Source: Nephromyces sp. MM_2019 (Eukaryota; Apicomplexa; Aconoidasida; Nephromycida). Taken from it: DNA of 64,000 nucleotides. Shown here piece by piece: positions 12,087-23,400 of this stretch. The DNA is taken from the NCBI GenBank assembly GCA_015657535.1, contig JADHZB010001535.1:11926-75925 (forward strand), written 5' to 3'. Every line of letters starts with the position of its first letter. The first letter of the stretch is position 1. The translations under genes were made by a program, and so were the position numbers. The notes beneath the pieces are model-generated. The model made no database searches, was not told where the DNA came from, and was given only the letters and a program-made list of their open reading frames with translations.

Positions 12087-14966
12087 TTAACTCCTCAATA
12101 AAGCATCCATCGCCTTCCTCTGCTTCGCAACCTTTGCCTGGCTATCTTGGACTTCATTGTTAAGGCTGGTAAGCTGATTAACATTATAAAGAGGAAGAAG
12201 CAAGTTGGTTCAGGAAAGGCTTACTCTTGGCACACACATACACACAACATCCCTGCATTCTAAGAGAGTGAAAGTGTGGCACAAACACATGGACACATGT
12301 AGATATAGATGTACACACACAGGACTAGGCGCAGACACACAAAGGGATACACAGACATACACCAACACACACACAAAATAAACAGATACAAAGATTAACC
12401 CACGGAAACACACACAGACACAAACACAGCCACACACGGACATACAAAAAGACATACTCAAAATAAACAGATAAACACATGCACACACAAACACACACAC
12501 GGACACCCACAAACGCACACAAACACACACACACACAACACATACGCACTAAAAGGATTGAAAGCAACTTCGACCAAAAAGCGTATACATGCATATCTAC
12601 CGGAATGATGGATCATCACATACTACGCAAAATCTTCACGCTCTTTTTTCACATTAACACACACACGAACACCTAGAAACCCAGTAAAAACTACCCCTCT
12701 ACATAAACAACCTCACACTTCAGCACGTGTGCAAAACTCTCTAAATATAAAATGGAACTTACTAAGGAGGTTTGCTCTGATATGTTTGCATTCATCAGTA
12801 AAGCCCTGTTTTGGAGCTCACCAACCTGTGTACATACCACAAGAAGCAGAGAGATATCTCATCTTCTATGAAGAAAAGAGCCTAGGAAAGTGCGCGTGTG
12901 TGTGTGCGCCTTTTTTTGAAATAGAGGGTGAGAGAGCGTGCGCGTGTGCCAGCGCCTACATTTCAAGGAATCGTGGTCCTGTACTCGCAAGTGGGCTATG
13001 CAGAAATTCTGTACTAACAGCAGCTTCCAAGTATATACACACAACGACCAACACACACATACACAAACCAGTCCACACGCACATACAAAAACCAGTCCAC
13101 ACACACATAAGCCAACCCACACACACGCAAAGACACCAATCCACACACACACAAACACATAGTGCCTATCTAGGAAAAAAATGCCCATATGCAAAACGCA
13201 CACATCTTTCAACGAATATCAATACCTACAAGCCACTACTCAATGTACCTTCCTTTTATCGAAGAAAATCCTTCCGTGTGCAATCACGCACATCTTTCCT
13301 TTTCTAATAACCTTCACTTATACCACACACACCAATTACTATGTAATCGCAGCAAAAACTCACCATTCCCGAGAGGATATCCAGTTTTCCATCGATAATA
13401 GGATCCACGAGGTCTGCACACACACGTTCGCGTCGAGCGTACGTACACCTAATACAACTAAAAAAAAGTTTCCAAAAAAGCCTCAAATTACTAATAAAAC
13501 TAGCACACTTTTATATAGCAACGAATGATGATTAAAGCCACGCGCTTTAGAGTGGAGATTGAATGTGTGTGCGGATTTTTATGTGGCTACAGTGCATGAG
13601 CAGCTATTGGTGGACGTTTTTCTCCATACTTTAGTGTACCTACAAGCAGATTACAACCGGTAACAGGCAAATAAGAGAGGCTCGCCTTAGAAGCAGTCAA
13701 CCAGAACAATGCACACACACACATGCTGATAGAACTGCTAATCAAAAAAGGATCGCTAGGTTCCGGTAAATAAACTACACACTGCAACCTTATTTTCTCT
13801 CAAATATCGCTGCCTGATTTGCTGTAAAACTTTAAACTCTTTCTCCCTCTAAAACAATCACATGCTCCCAGCAAAACACACACACTTCCAGCAAAACACA
13901 CACACACCCAGAAAAAAAACAACCCACACACACTCCAAGAAAAAAACACATACACACACCCACCAAACCACTCCACTTACTTGTGTGTTCATCATCAATT
14001 ACACTCCCCCCAACACATCCCACAGTTGAGTCAGCAGCCCAACGCTTGCCATTCACACCAATATCTTCAGAAGGCCACACACTTCTACTCGACACTTCCT
14101 TTCCAGATGACGAATTAGAAGTTTTTTGCTTCTCTTTTGATGCAGGAAGGAGGGTATTATTAGTAGCTTTGGGAGGAGCAGAAGAGGAAGATAAATACTG
14201 AGTAAGGCCGTTCCACCACGACTTCATACCGTATAGAAGATACTCAGAAGCAGCCAGATTTTCAGTAAGTTTTTCTGATGTTGATTTCACCTGCTTAATA
14301 CGTTCTGAATTGAAGAATAAGAGGGAGGCGCGAAGCGTATGTGAGCCCAAAAAGAGCCAAGTCTGGGGATGTGGTTTAGTGGGTATACTTGTGTGTGTGA
14401 AGTTTGGTACATGAAAAACTTGTGTGTGCGAATTTCTGTGTCTGTTTGGGGTACTTTACGACTGATTTGCTGATGGAAGGATGCTTGGTTTTTGAGATGA
14501 TGAAGTTGTTAGGTAAGGCCAGTGGTGGTAGTAAGGCGGGAGTGTGGGCACAAGCGGGTTGCTGTGTGCTGTTTGGTGTGCTGGTGTGCGTCGTTTGGTG
14601 TGTGTGTGCGTGTGTGTTTGTTTGTTTTTTTGTTGTTGTATGTGTGTGTTGCTGTGTGTTGCCGTGTGTTCCTGCGTGGTTATATATACGTACATATAAC
14701 CACACACCAACCCGGAAACCCACACAGAAACACACATACACACACGAGAAAGCAGTAATATTTATAGCTTGGCCTATAGTATCATCCTATGCCTTCACAC
14801 ACGAGGGGCTACTGTGCATACACAATCATCTCTAACCAGTTTGTTCCTGGAGCTTTTTAGCTGTAAACTCAGAGACTTGAACTGTTTCATATGTCATCTG
14901 AAGACTGGAGTCCATTGAGTCTAGGCACTCCTTTTGAAGCCTCTTCATACTAGCCTTTGTATCATC
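12087..14966 (-). CDS. SNAP-25/SNAP-29-like Qbc-SNARE (N-terminal exon missing)
   Basis: Five minus-strand exons join in correct phase: 14966-14837, 14304-13981, 13413-13364, 12825-12763 and 12173-12087. The first two encode a Qb-type SNARE motif: LDSMDSSLQMTYETVQVSEF, then KKLQEQTERIKQV with a zero-layer Gln in LQEQTE, ending YLLYGMKSWWNGL. A Ser-rich linker of about 65 residues follows. The last three encode a Qc-type motif: DPIIDGKLDILSGM, VGELQNRALLMNANISEQTS with the second Gln, then DSQAKVAKQRKAMDALLRS-stop. Two SNARE motifs with no transmembrane helix are the hallmark of the SNAP family, which helps drive vesicle fusion at target membranes. The linker has a single Cys and no palmitoylation cluster, so it is more like SNAP-29 than SNAP-25. 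The start exon above 14966 was not found. Confidence 0.75.
14560..14750. repeat. TG arm and CA arm around a GTGGTTATAT inverted repeat
   Basis: Within the second intron of the SNARE gene the sequence switches from TG-rich to CA-rich exactly at an inverted repeat: GTGGTTATAT (14676-14685), an 8-base loop, then ATATAACCAC (14694-14703). The flanking TG and CA arms can pair imperfectly and extend the hairpin. Confidence 0.7.
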
Positions 14967-16472
14967 CTGTAAACAGAAGATTTAGCAAAGCAACTAAGGC
15001 GCTGGAGAGATGATTAAGGAGCGAAAAAAACACACACACACAGTTAAGTTTTGGTAGTTGAAGACAAATTCGAATGAAATCCCATCCGAAAGATTGTTAT
15101 TTGCCATTCAAATCTTGTGAAGAAGTTACATCATTAATAATTCCGTCTACACACAAAATTCTGGCTGAGTTTCACATCTCAGTGGTAGGCAAGTAAGCAG
15201 ACGTATGGAAAGTGTACTACCATCCCCCAAGAAGGATATGAGGCACATAAACTCAATTATACTACAAATTGAGGTATCCAATGAGACAGAGGAAGAGGCA
15301 GAGAAATTCAACTTTATCACATATTCAGCGATTTAATGAGGCACAGATGATGTCATTACACACACTAAACCACTCGTGAATACAACCAAAAACTTACTAA
15401 ATAAAGAGATACCAAAAAATAGAAGCTGAAGAAAGAAAATAAAGCCCATTCTTCAGTAAAAAAAAAAAAATGCGGCCATCACAAAAGAGACGCAAACCAC
15501 ACCGTACTCTGGCATAAGCTAGCAAGATAACTTCTGGAAACCCTAAAACCCAAAACAAGATATCTTTTCGAAACCCTAAACCTGCAACTTTTTGAAACCC
15601 TAATAAAACATGCTAAAACACCCATTTTATTACCAACACTACCATCACTGGCAATATCGCAAAGACTACAGGACTTAATTCAGTCTTTTAGAATCAACTC
15701 CAAAACTTGGGGGGAAAAAAAGCGAAAACAGAGGGAACATGGGCAGCTTAGAGCATATTTTCAGAAGCAAAATATAACATAAATCGTTATGAAATTTAGC
15801 TTCAATAAAGTTAGTAAACCAAAGAATGAAAAAGAGCAAAAAATTGTACAATTATTCCTTCTGTTGTCCATGAATGAAATAGGGGATGAAAGAGCTATGA
15901 AGTTTACTGGAAACACCCAAAAACTGTGGAAATCGCGATATCGGAAGTTAGTGCTGATGAAGCACTTTGAAGGCAAAATTTGACGAATTATTGAAAATGA
16001 AATCCACAATTCTTATCTGTTGGCAATACTCATACTCATCTACTAATAATCATCTTCATCATATGCTAATATCTTCATCTTCTTCATCTACTAGTATGTC
16101 CCTGCATCATTTACTAAAATCCCTCTCCCTCAGCTACTAAAACCACTTACTAACAATACACTTTCCCGATCCCAAATTTGATCCCCACACACCCGCCAAC
16201 TCTTACCATCTTCAAAGCTCAAAAACTACAAGACATGTACGCGGCCGGCAAGCGATGTGAACCCGCTGCGTGAGCATAATCGGCAAATCTGCTAATATCA
16301 CCTGTAGAAGTTGAAGAAGAAGCTTTCTACTCGATCCAGCAGCGTGTTCTGCAGTAGTTGGGGCGTAAGTTGATGTGTGCAAAAGCTGGAAAGTAAGTTT
16401 TGGTGATATTTTAACGCAAATCGGCGTGCCTTGATATTGTGTTACGCGTTATGTAGCGGATTTCGGGCGTGT
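14967..16472. other. Region upstream of the SNARE gene, with AAACCCT motifs
   Basis: This should hold the 5' exon and promoter of the SNARE gene, but I could not identify the start. Three GAAACCCTAA motifs, which resemble plant-type and Eimeria-type telomere repeats, lie at about 15537, 15570 and 15594. Two short plus-strand ORFs look mildly coding: 15205-15336 (MESVLPSPKKDMRHINS, acidic end) and 15789-15983 (64 codons, NKVSKPKNEKEQKIV). Neither has supported splice partners. Confidence 0.35.
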
Positions 16473-16652
16473 GACTTTGGGTGTTTGCCCATGAATCCAC
16501 GCGCGTGTGTGACTTTGGGTGTTTGCCCATGAATCCACGCGCGTGTGTGACTTTGGGTGTTTGCCCATGAATCCACGCGCGTGTGTGACCCTGTGTTTGA
16601 TCATGAATCTGCGTGTGTGACTTCCTGTGTTTGATCATGAATCTGCGTGTGT
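16473..16652. repeat. 38-bp minisatellite, about five units
   Basis: Three essentially identical 38-bp units start at 16473, 16511 and 16549 (GACTTTGGGTGTTTGCCCAT, GAATCCACGCGCGTGTGT). Two shorter, diverged units of 32 and 34 bp (GACCCTGTGTTTGATCATGA type) follow to 16652. The unit length is not a multiple of three, which argues against a coding repeat. The array lies at the edge between the TG/CA-rich and AT-rich domains. Confidence 0.95.
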
Positions 16653-19600
16653 GTGGCGCAGCTCCGCATATAGCATGTGTGTAGTCGAGCTCTGCATTAA
16701 CCAATGTGTGTATAATCACTTCGCGAGTCGATTATCACATAAAACTGGGATTTTCGGTAAATACCAAACATTCCTCAATCTATGAGTTTCAGCACACTAA
16801 AGCGCGTCTTGCAGTACTCACAAATTTTTTGTAGTTTTATCTTTTAGAATATATCTGCTTTTACATTTTCATCTTTCGTTTAGCTTCTACGGCCTACTTT
16901 ATACTTGCTTGAACATCGCACATTTCGTGGTGTATGTCTCCCTGAAAAGGATGGACCTATTCCATGTGGTTCAAGTACAATCCGGAAATTCAAATTACTT
17001 GCCGGGTGCATAATTAATTGAGTAACAAAAGGCAAATACTTTTTATTCTGTTATCGTACTCTTTGGCAGATTACTACTTGTGGTTTATCTGCAGTGTGCA
17101 CCAGACTCTAGTCTCCCGAACTGAATAGGAGATGATGAAGCTTTTAATAGATAAATGCCAAGTATGGGTTACTCAGAACAGCTTTTTTTTACTTTACAGT
17201 GCAGCCTATGTTTTTGTGGCGATTTGAAAATTTAGGCTTAAAACTTTCGTCGGCGGGTTTTTGTCTTTAATGCAGGTTTCTTAGGCATTAATACGAATAA
17301 ACATGCTCTAATCTGTGTGCTCTCTAGAGCGTTGCTTACATATGTATAGGCTCATAAATGTGTAACCCCAAATAATCCAGTTTTCCCTTATATGCATATA
17401 TGATGTGATGAAAATAAGTAGCCGATAGTAGTTTGAAATACAGGATTTCATAAACTTAGATAGTATAAGTAGTACTATTCCTAATATAAATCACAAATTT
17501 TTTGCTGTTATTATATTTTATAAAGCTTTTGCTACTCCCCTCGTCACAGCTGGTTTTATGCTCACCGATTAGGGATGACTGAAACTTTCTGCCGTGTTCA
17601 TTGAGCTACTTTCATGGGGATTAAGCAGCTGTTTCCTCTTTATCTAGTTTTTTAAAAGAATTCATTTCTTATATATAATTTTGGCTTATGTAAGAACCCA
17701 GTTCGGCAGGCCCATTTTTTCGTGATTCTATTATGAAACATTGGAAGGAAGTTGCACATAACACATGCTCCCACATATACACAATGAATAAACAGGCATC
17801 GGAAGAATATGTGACAGGAAATATAAAAGTGATTTGTTTTTCCTTTTATAACCCCGCTTCCTGCTAATAATAAGCATATTTTGTTATCCCCACATGTGTC
17901 CTCTGCTGTATGCCATGATGCAATCGGTTCCTTGCGTTTATCATTACCCCCCCAACTATTGAAGCCGCACGAGTAGAAGCTGGGCTTTTCTACGAAAGCA
18001 ACTTTATTTCACTATCTATTTCAGCTTCTCTGCTTGCTTTAGCCAACCCCCTTCTTGAAATTAACTCAAGAAGAAAAAACCATCTCTCACGTTCACATCA
18101 CCATTGGTACCTTAACCGCAGCGTATCCACGGTTTCGGTGACAGTAAATCGACTCACTTTCATCTTTTTTCTATTCATCAAATTACCTAAAAGACAAATC
18201 CAAGAGGTCGTTACGGAACTTAAATGAAACTAGAGCGTCACTGAACTACAGAGTAACTTTTTCCAGTCAATGCTGGGATAAAATGAAGGGAAAGCGGCAG
18301 ATGAGCCAAGAAGATCTAAAAGAAAATAATCAAAAAAGACAGCAGAGAAAGTCTTTTATCTAATTATAATGGCTTCCCGGCGATTACAGTATGAACAGCT
18401 GCTGGCCCTCTGTACGATAACCACAACAAGGCAAGGAGCTAGATGAAACTCTAAAAATTTAATTATCTCCGCATGGTTGAGCTATAGCTACTCCGCTGGC
18501 AGTTCTGATTCATTTACACACGCAACCTCCGTTACCAGGGCTAATTCATATATATTTGAGAGACTGCCTCGTTTTCACTAAACGATTCACTACATATAAT
18601 CTCCACATATGCACACCTCCTCAACTACTCATTAATCCACTAGCGACATGAGTAAACCATATTTCAAGCCTGCTATCCAGCTAGACTTTCCTATCAATCT
18701 GCATAAAATCACCGATAAGATGGCTTTACAATCACGTAATTATCAACGTAAATAAACGCTTCTCTACACTCTGGTTCTTGCACATGAACTGCCACGCAAA
18801 ATAATACTTTTGGGCTGGCAATACAAGCCTTCATAAGCGAGTTTCCAGAATATCTATTGCGCTACCATGTCATCCACCGCAAAGTTATTTATAAGGGAAT
18901 GTGTTTTCTGCCACCTCTTATTACTTTAATCAGCGCCCTAGTGGAAGATGAAGGATTACTCGACGAATGAGATGTAGGATATTTACATAATTTCCCAGAA
19001 AAATTAAAGTGTCGCTACCAAAATAGATGACTGTCTAATAACACCTAGAGGGTAAACGCAGATGCATATACATCTGCATAGTGGTATTGCTTTTCAATGA
19101 TTGAACAGGGAAAATCAAGATAAAAAAGCATCTCTAAGTTGACAGATGAGATGAGATTTTTAAATTTGATGTAGAAAAGGCATAAAACCGAATAATATTT
19201 CTTTAGAATACAGTGCTAATGAGGTTTCACGTACATAGCAACCTCCCGAGATTCAGCATAGAGAAAAAGAGTGAACACTCGGTGATGTGGAGATGTAATT
19301 TCTAAGCGATGACCGCATATGATTTCCTCATATATTTCTATAATTCGTGGTTTTCCTACCTTATGTGCTCTTATACCTCATCGTGATGTCGCGCGTATTA
19401 TTCATTCTTCAAGATAGTCTAGCTCCGTGAGGAGGAGGTACGTATTTTTATGTGCTATACTTATTTGGACTCACTGAGAAAAAGCTCTTTACCTAAAACA
19501 GTTTACACGCCAATACGCAGGTGGCCGGCCACATCTGAATGAATGAACGAGTTCTTCCCCTGTCGTTGGACTAGGATGAAGTGAGCCCGCAGACATGTAC

Positions 19601-20784
19601 CCCGAACGCGCGCTGGATTCTGGTGACTACCCAACGCGCCCGGGAAATGTAGTAGAAGCGGCATTCCTGGCCGATCTAACTAACTATAGCAGAATAATAC
19701 GCGGCAAAGAATCAAAATGCTTTTGTGTGTAGCTTGAGTTTGATTTCGATATAGTAGCAACTCATTAGGATGTATCTATGAAGAGCGCTTCTTCAAAGGA
19801 TTTTTTAGCAGCTTTTCGAAGCAAATATTTTATGAAAAATCTATACATGGTACTGTGTAGCACATATAAGCAGTTCGAAAATGTAATGTCGTGCGGCGAA
19901 CATAGAAAACATTCATGTCATCGTCGAATATCTGTAACTGTTTATCTCCCGGTGAATCTTAGTAACCCTTGCCATCGTATAGCTGATTTTCCCCTTGCTA
20001 TTCTTTTTATGGACTTTTTTTGGTAATGCTTATAGCTGTATGTATGTATATTTTAATTTGCGTAAGCAGCTAGCAAAAATATGATTTACAGTTTTTTTTC
20101 CTATCAAAGCACAGATGACCAAGTCACAAGGGCACTCCACTAACGCTAAGTTAGCAGCAAAGTATCGCGAGGGTGCGTTTTCTGAGCGTGTTCGTGGATG
20201 TCGCTTTTTATAATAGGGCATTTTCACCATAGTTTCCGCAAGCCGTAGTGCGAGAAGGATTCGCACCAATTTTTCAGATTGCGATGAAATTAATCAAACG
20301 TGCAGCTTCAACCGTGGTTTACGCATTTTTTCATTGGATTTTAACATTAAATATGTGGCTTATGGTTTACAGCTAGACTAACTTGAATTTCACCACATTT
20401 TTTCGTCACGCTTTAATTTTTTTTCAGAGACTAGGGCATGCACGACTTCAAAGTAATTGCTGCTTGTACCCAGCTAGCATATTGATAAATAAATGCATGC
20501 AAAAATGTAATGCATTCCGTTAACAGGTTGGTGTGTGTTGTGTGAAGAAAAAGAATAGATGAAAGGGTTTCGTAAGAGTTAGCAAAGTAGCTAGTTACCC
20601 AGCTAACGAAGAGAAAAATAGTTAAGCAGTATTGGTTGCATCAAATGGACGATGGTATCCCTCCACCTTTGAGCTTACTGCGGGATGATGGTACCAGATA
20701 ATACAAAAAATCAAGACAGAAATATATCCTTCATGAATCATTGTTTTTTCGCTTCAATCCACTAGTTTTCTAAACAGGCAATAC
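16653..20784. other. Long stretch without a supported gene
   Basis: About 4.1 kb with no recognisable exon series. Weak candidates are two adjacent short plus-strand ORFs near 18284-18450 (MKGKRQMSQEDLKENNQKRQ and MASRRLQYEQLLALCTI) and an 82-codon ORF at 19778-20026. TGCATGCA, the core motif of some apicomplexan AP2 factors, occurs near 20494. I see nothing else to support. Confidence 0.4.
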
Positions 20785-21486
20785 CTAGTGGAATACATGC
20801 GGATGACATGATGAATGCAATGATGGGCGTTGTTGACTGTGGTATCCTGGCTTCAATAGCTCTGCCTCATCAAACTTTTCAAGATGAAACTTGTACAATT
20901 CATTCAGTGTTTTGGGTATAAAAGCCGGTGAGGATAACTGAATATTTGCAACTTTAAAAAATAGTAGCTTGACTTCGAGGCGCTTAAATTTATCCGGTAT
21001 CAACCAAAAAAAAAACACTGAAAACAGCAAAAAGTGTATAGGAGTTCTGATTGTAAAAGCATTAAAAGGTGGCACAAAAAAAAGTAGACGCTACGCCCAG
21101 TATGTATAATAAAAAAAACAAAACAGGAAAATGAAAGCAATGCAGAAAAACACAAGCAATACAGGAGAAAAAAAGCAATGCAGGAAAAAAAATGGAGGAA
21201 AAAAATCCTTTCAATTTATATAATTCAAAGATAGCAGAAAAAGAAGGACAGATGCTCCTCACAAATCTGTACAGATTAATCGAAAAAGATTAAAGAAACT
21301 AGCTTTGAATTGATGCCTACGAGGCTGTTGGATGAAAAAATATACCTTTTAAAACAATCAACGTATGCCATACAGACCTCATCAACAAGAAATTGAACGA
21401 AAGCATCTGTTGCTAGGAAGAAAGTGCCTTCAATAGCTGTGGGCTTCATACACTTGGACTTTTCCACTCGCTTCATTCCACTCAGG
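20785..21486 (-). CDS. Histone-fold protein, POLE4/CHRAC/NF-YC-like (partial)
   Basis: The exon 21486-21346 on the minus strand (acceptor GAAAGCAG, donor GTATAT) encodes LSGMKRVEKSKCMKPTAIEG, then TFFLATDAFVQFLVDEV and CMAYVDCFK. This matches the first helix, loop and long central helix of the H2A-like histone folds in DNA polymerase epsilon subunit 4, CHRAC subunits and NF-YC, where the segment begins LPLARIKKIMK and continues into an FFLAKAAE-like helix. Such proteins pair with an H2B-like partner and bind DNA in replication or chromatin complexes. A downstream exon near 20785-20965 reads PKTLNELYKFHLEKFDEAEL and ends CHPHVFH-stop, but its phase does not join directly, so an exon is missing between them. 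Upstream exons, perhaps near 21.8-21.9 kb, are also unresolved. Confidence 0.55.
21115..21205. repeat. Degenerate AGCAATGCAGGAAAA repeat
   Basis: Four imperfect copies of a unit of about 20 bp (AAAGCAATGCAGGAAAA and variants) lie in tandem. They fall inside the presumed intron of the minus-strand histone-fold gene. Confidence 0.7.
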
Positions 21487-22084
21487 CTGCTTTCACGCCA
21501 ATATGTGACATTCAAAATTCCGATGGATTATCATGCGCACAACTCTCCACTCTTTGTCTGGAGCCCCTCCCTTCACACTTTTTCGAGCCTTCCATCTTCA
21601 TTCTCAATCGTCATACCCCCCCATCCCCCACTTCATCCCCAAAAAAGTGCCTCCAGAATAACTGCTAGCGGTGCATCCTACAAATTATCTGCAATCCTCA
21701 TACCCCCCTATCACCTTAATAAGACTTATCCTCCACCTAGTTTTACACGAATACATACTTCCTTCGTGATATCTGCTTTCCTGAATGAAGCCCGCAATGC
21801 TACAATCGCATACCGAGTTCTTCTTTGTTGCTGATGCCGTTATATCCCGATTCACAGCTGAAAGGGAGTAACTGTAATTCGCTCCGTACGCTCCATCGCT
21901 AGTTTCATTGCTTGCATGAATATTTTTGTAGTTCTTGGGGAACGAATGTTATTTGACAGAATTTTGAAGTTGTTTCTCTACTATCCCCTTTTGAAATGCT
22001 ATTTTCTGCTCGCACACAGTGGTTTAGTTAGGGGGACCCCCCCTATATAACAAAGCGTAAAGATCCGCTATGTGAGTTGCCAAG

Positions 22085-23045
22085 ATGTCCAGGATATCTT
22101 TTCTTCACATTCTTCTCACTCTGCTAATAAGTAGGCTGTGCTTCTACTTACAGCCCTCCTACTGTTATTTGGTGGACTATGGTAAGCTTGAAATAAAGAT
22201 GATAAATATATATTCCAACTTTTTGGTGAATTCGTATAAGGAAAGATAACTAATGGGGGGGGTTTTTACACAACGGGGAACACTATACCTAGGGGATATG
22301 ATGGACGAAATGAAAAGAAGGATAGCATATTGCGTTTTCTGGAGAGGCCTTTTAGTGTTTTTTTAAAGTTGGAAAAGGTATGATGTAGAAACATACTGAA
22401 ATACGGATAGCACGCACAAGAGTTGGAATTTTACGTTGCAATAAATATGAGGACTGCAAAACAAAGAGGGTATTTAGTTGAGTACGTCAAAAATGAAGTA
22501 GAATGATTCACAACAGGAGCTATTCGTCACTTTTCCACTGCCCTTACCTTTAGTTTGGTATGAAGCATGAGAAGAAATGAGCGTTTGTAATTTTTTCTTT
22601 TTTTTTGAAATAAGATGCAGTTAGTTGCCAAAAACTTGCACACAGCTAAGGAATACTCTTTTTTGAAGGAGAATTTTTATGGAGAGCTTCAGTAACCAAA
22701 GAAAAAATCATTGGATGGGAGTTTTTAATTATTATTTAATGTCTTTCATATTGAATCAGAAAGATTAGCTTTTTGCTGCTGCGTTTGCTGTGAATTGGAG
22801 TCATGTCCATGTGCAATGGCGAGTAACTTTTTTTTTACCTATTTTTTCTAGAGACGAAGTATATGCACAGCAATTTTTGCTGCTAAAGTAATGGTCTATA
22901 CATAGATATTGCTATTTTGTGCGTATACCTTCTTTTTGCTAGGCTTTTTCGCAAATTAATTGCTGCGGATGTACGCAGCCTGCAGCTTCGCCCGTTTTTG
23001 ACGATTTCTTGCTTACTTTATTCTATGCTTTTCTTCAAACTTTAA
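22085..23045 (+). CDS. Small putative secreted or membrane protein (3 exons)
   Basis: Three exons join in phase: 22085-22181 (donor GTAAGC), a 22-base exon at 22801-22822 (donor GTAACT) and 22943-23045. The 73-residue product starts MSRISFLHILLTLLISRLCF, a typical signal peptide or anchor, continues QPSYCYLVDYVMSMCNG and ends SCLLYSMLFFKL-stop. A TATA-like CCTATATAAC lies about 40 bases upstream of the ATG. The first exon is convincing; the micro-exon and last exon rest on phase agreement. I recognise no family. The last codon overlaps the end of an opposing ORF at 23042. Confidence 0.4.
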
Positions 23046-23400
23046 TTTATTTGAGGTTTATGCGAGTGGCTTTTTTCTCTGCACCCATAGTTACTTCCAT
23101 AACTATATGTTAAATCGAGTTCTTTGCTATTAATTTTGTAGAAGAATAATACACTTCTTCCTTTGTTGTGTCCTTCCAAAAATTCTATGCCCTTCAAATG
23201 GAATGCATGTACTTTTTCGAGGTCACGATTTGGTGTTGGTAAAGGTGGATATATGAAGAGCAGCTTGGAGGGTTTATCATGTGGCCAAACTTCAGTGCTT
23301 GAAGTGATACGTGTTTGTGATATACATTGTCCCTTGTGTGCTGCTTCTTTACGAAAAGTCTTATGTCCATTAAAACACACACTGAATTGGATTCTTCCTA
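23042..23400 (-). CDS. Possible terminal coding exon, unidentified, strand uncertain
   Basis: An open frame of about 118 codons on the minus strand reads TSSTEVWPHDKPSKLLFIYP, then RDLEKVHAFHLKGIEF and NSKELDLTYSYGSNYGC, ending SHKPQIN-stop. Composition and codon use look genuine. The plus strand of the same segment is also open for about 90 codons (includes VIRVCDIHCPLCAASLRK) between a TTTTGTAG acceptor and a GTGATG donor, so the strand cannot be settled. If the minus reading is right, it ends in a 3-base overlap with the plus-strand gene that stops at 23045. Confidence 0.3.

Larger units (their letters stand above)
1..14760. repeat. TG/CA dinucleotide-saturated domain with strand switches
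   Basis: Introns and spacers are full of short runs of TG or CA, usually 4-15 bp and broken by other bases, at very high density. The plus strand is TG-rich at about 1-950, 1970-2140, 2880-8200, 9420-9900 and 14380-14690. It is CA-rich at about 1165-1290, 1440-1860, 8990-9170, 10200-13970 and 14700-14750. Recognised exons are largely free of the runs. Dense TG/CA texture is not seen beyond about 16.7 kb. In much of the area the TG-rich strand is the sense strand (plus gene at 2.8-8.4 kb, minus SNARE gene at 12.1-14.0 kb), but the rule is not absolute. Confidence 0.85.

Noticed and set aside
20240..20275. tRNA-like GGATTCGCACC near a hairpin
   Set aside because: No cloverleaf arms or acceptor stem can be formed around it on either strand.
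21424..21834. Plus-strand Pro-rich ORF of 136 codons
   Set aside because: It is antisense to the histone-fold exon and low in complexity; the minus-strand reading matches a known family.
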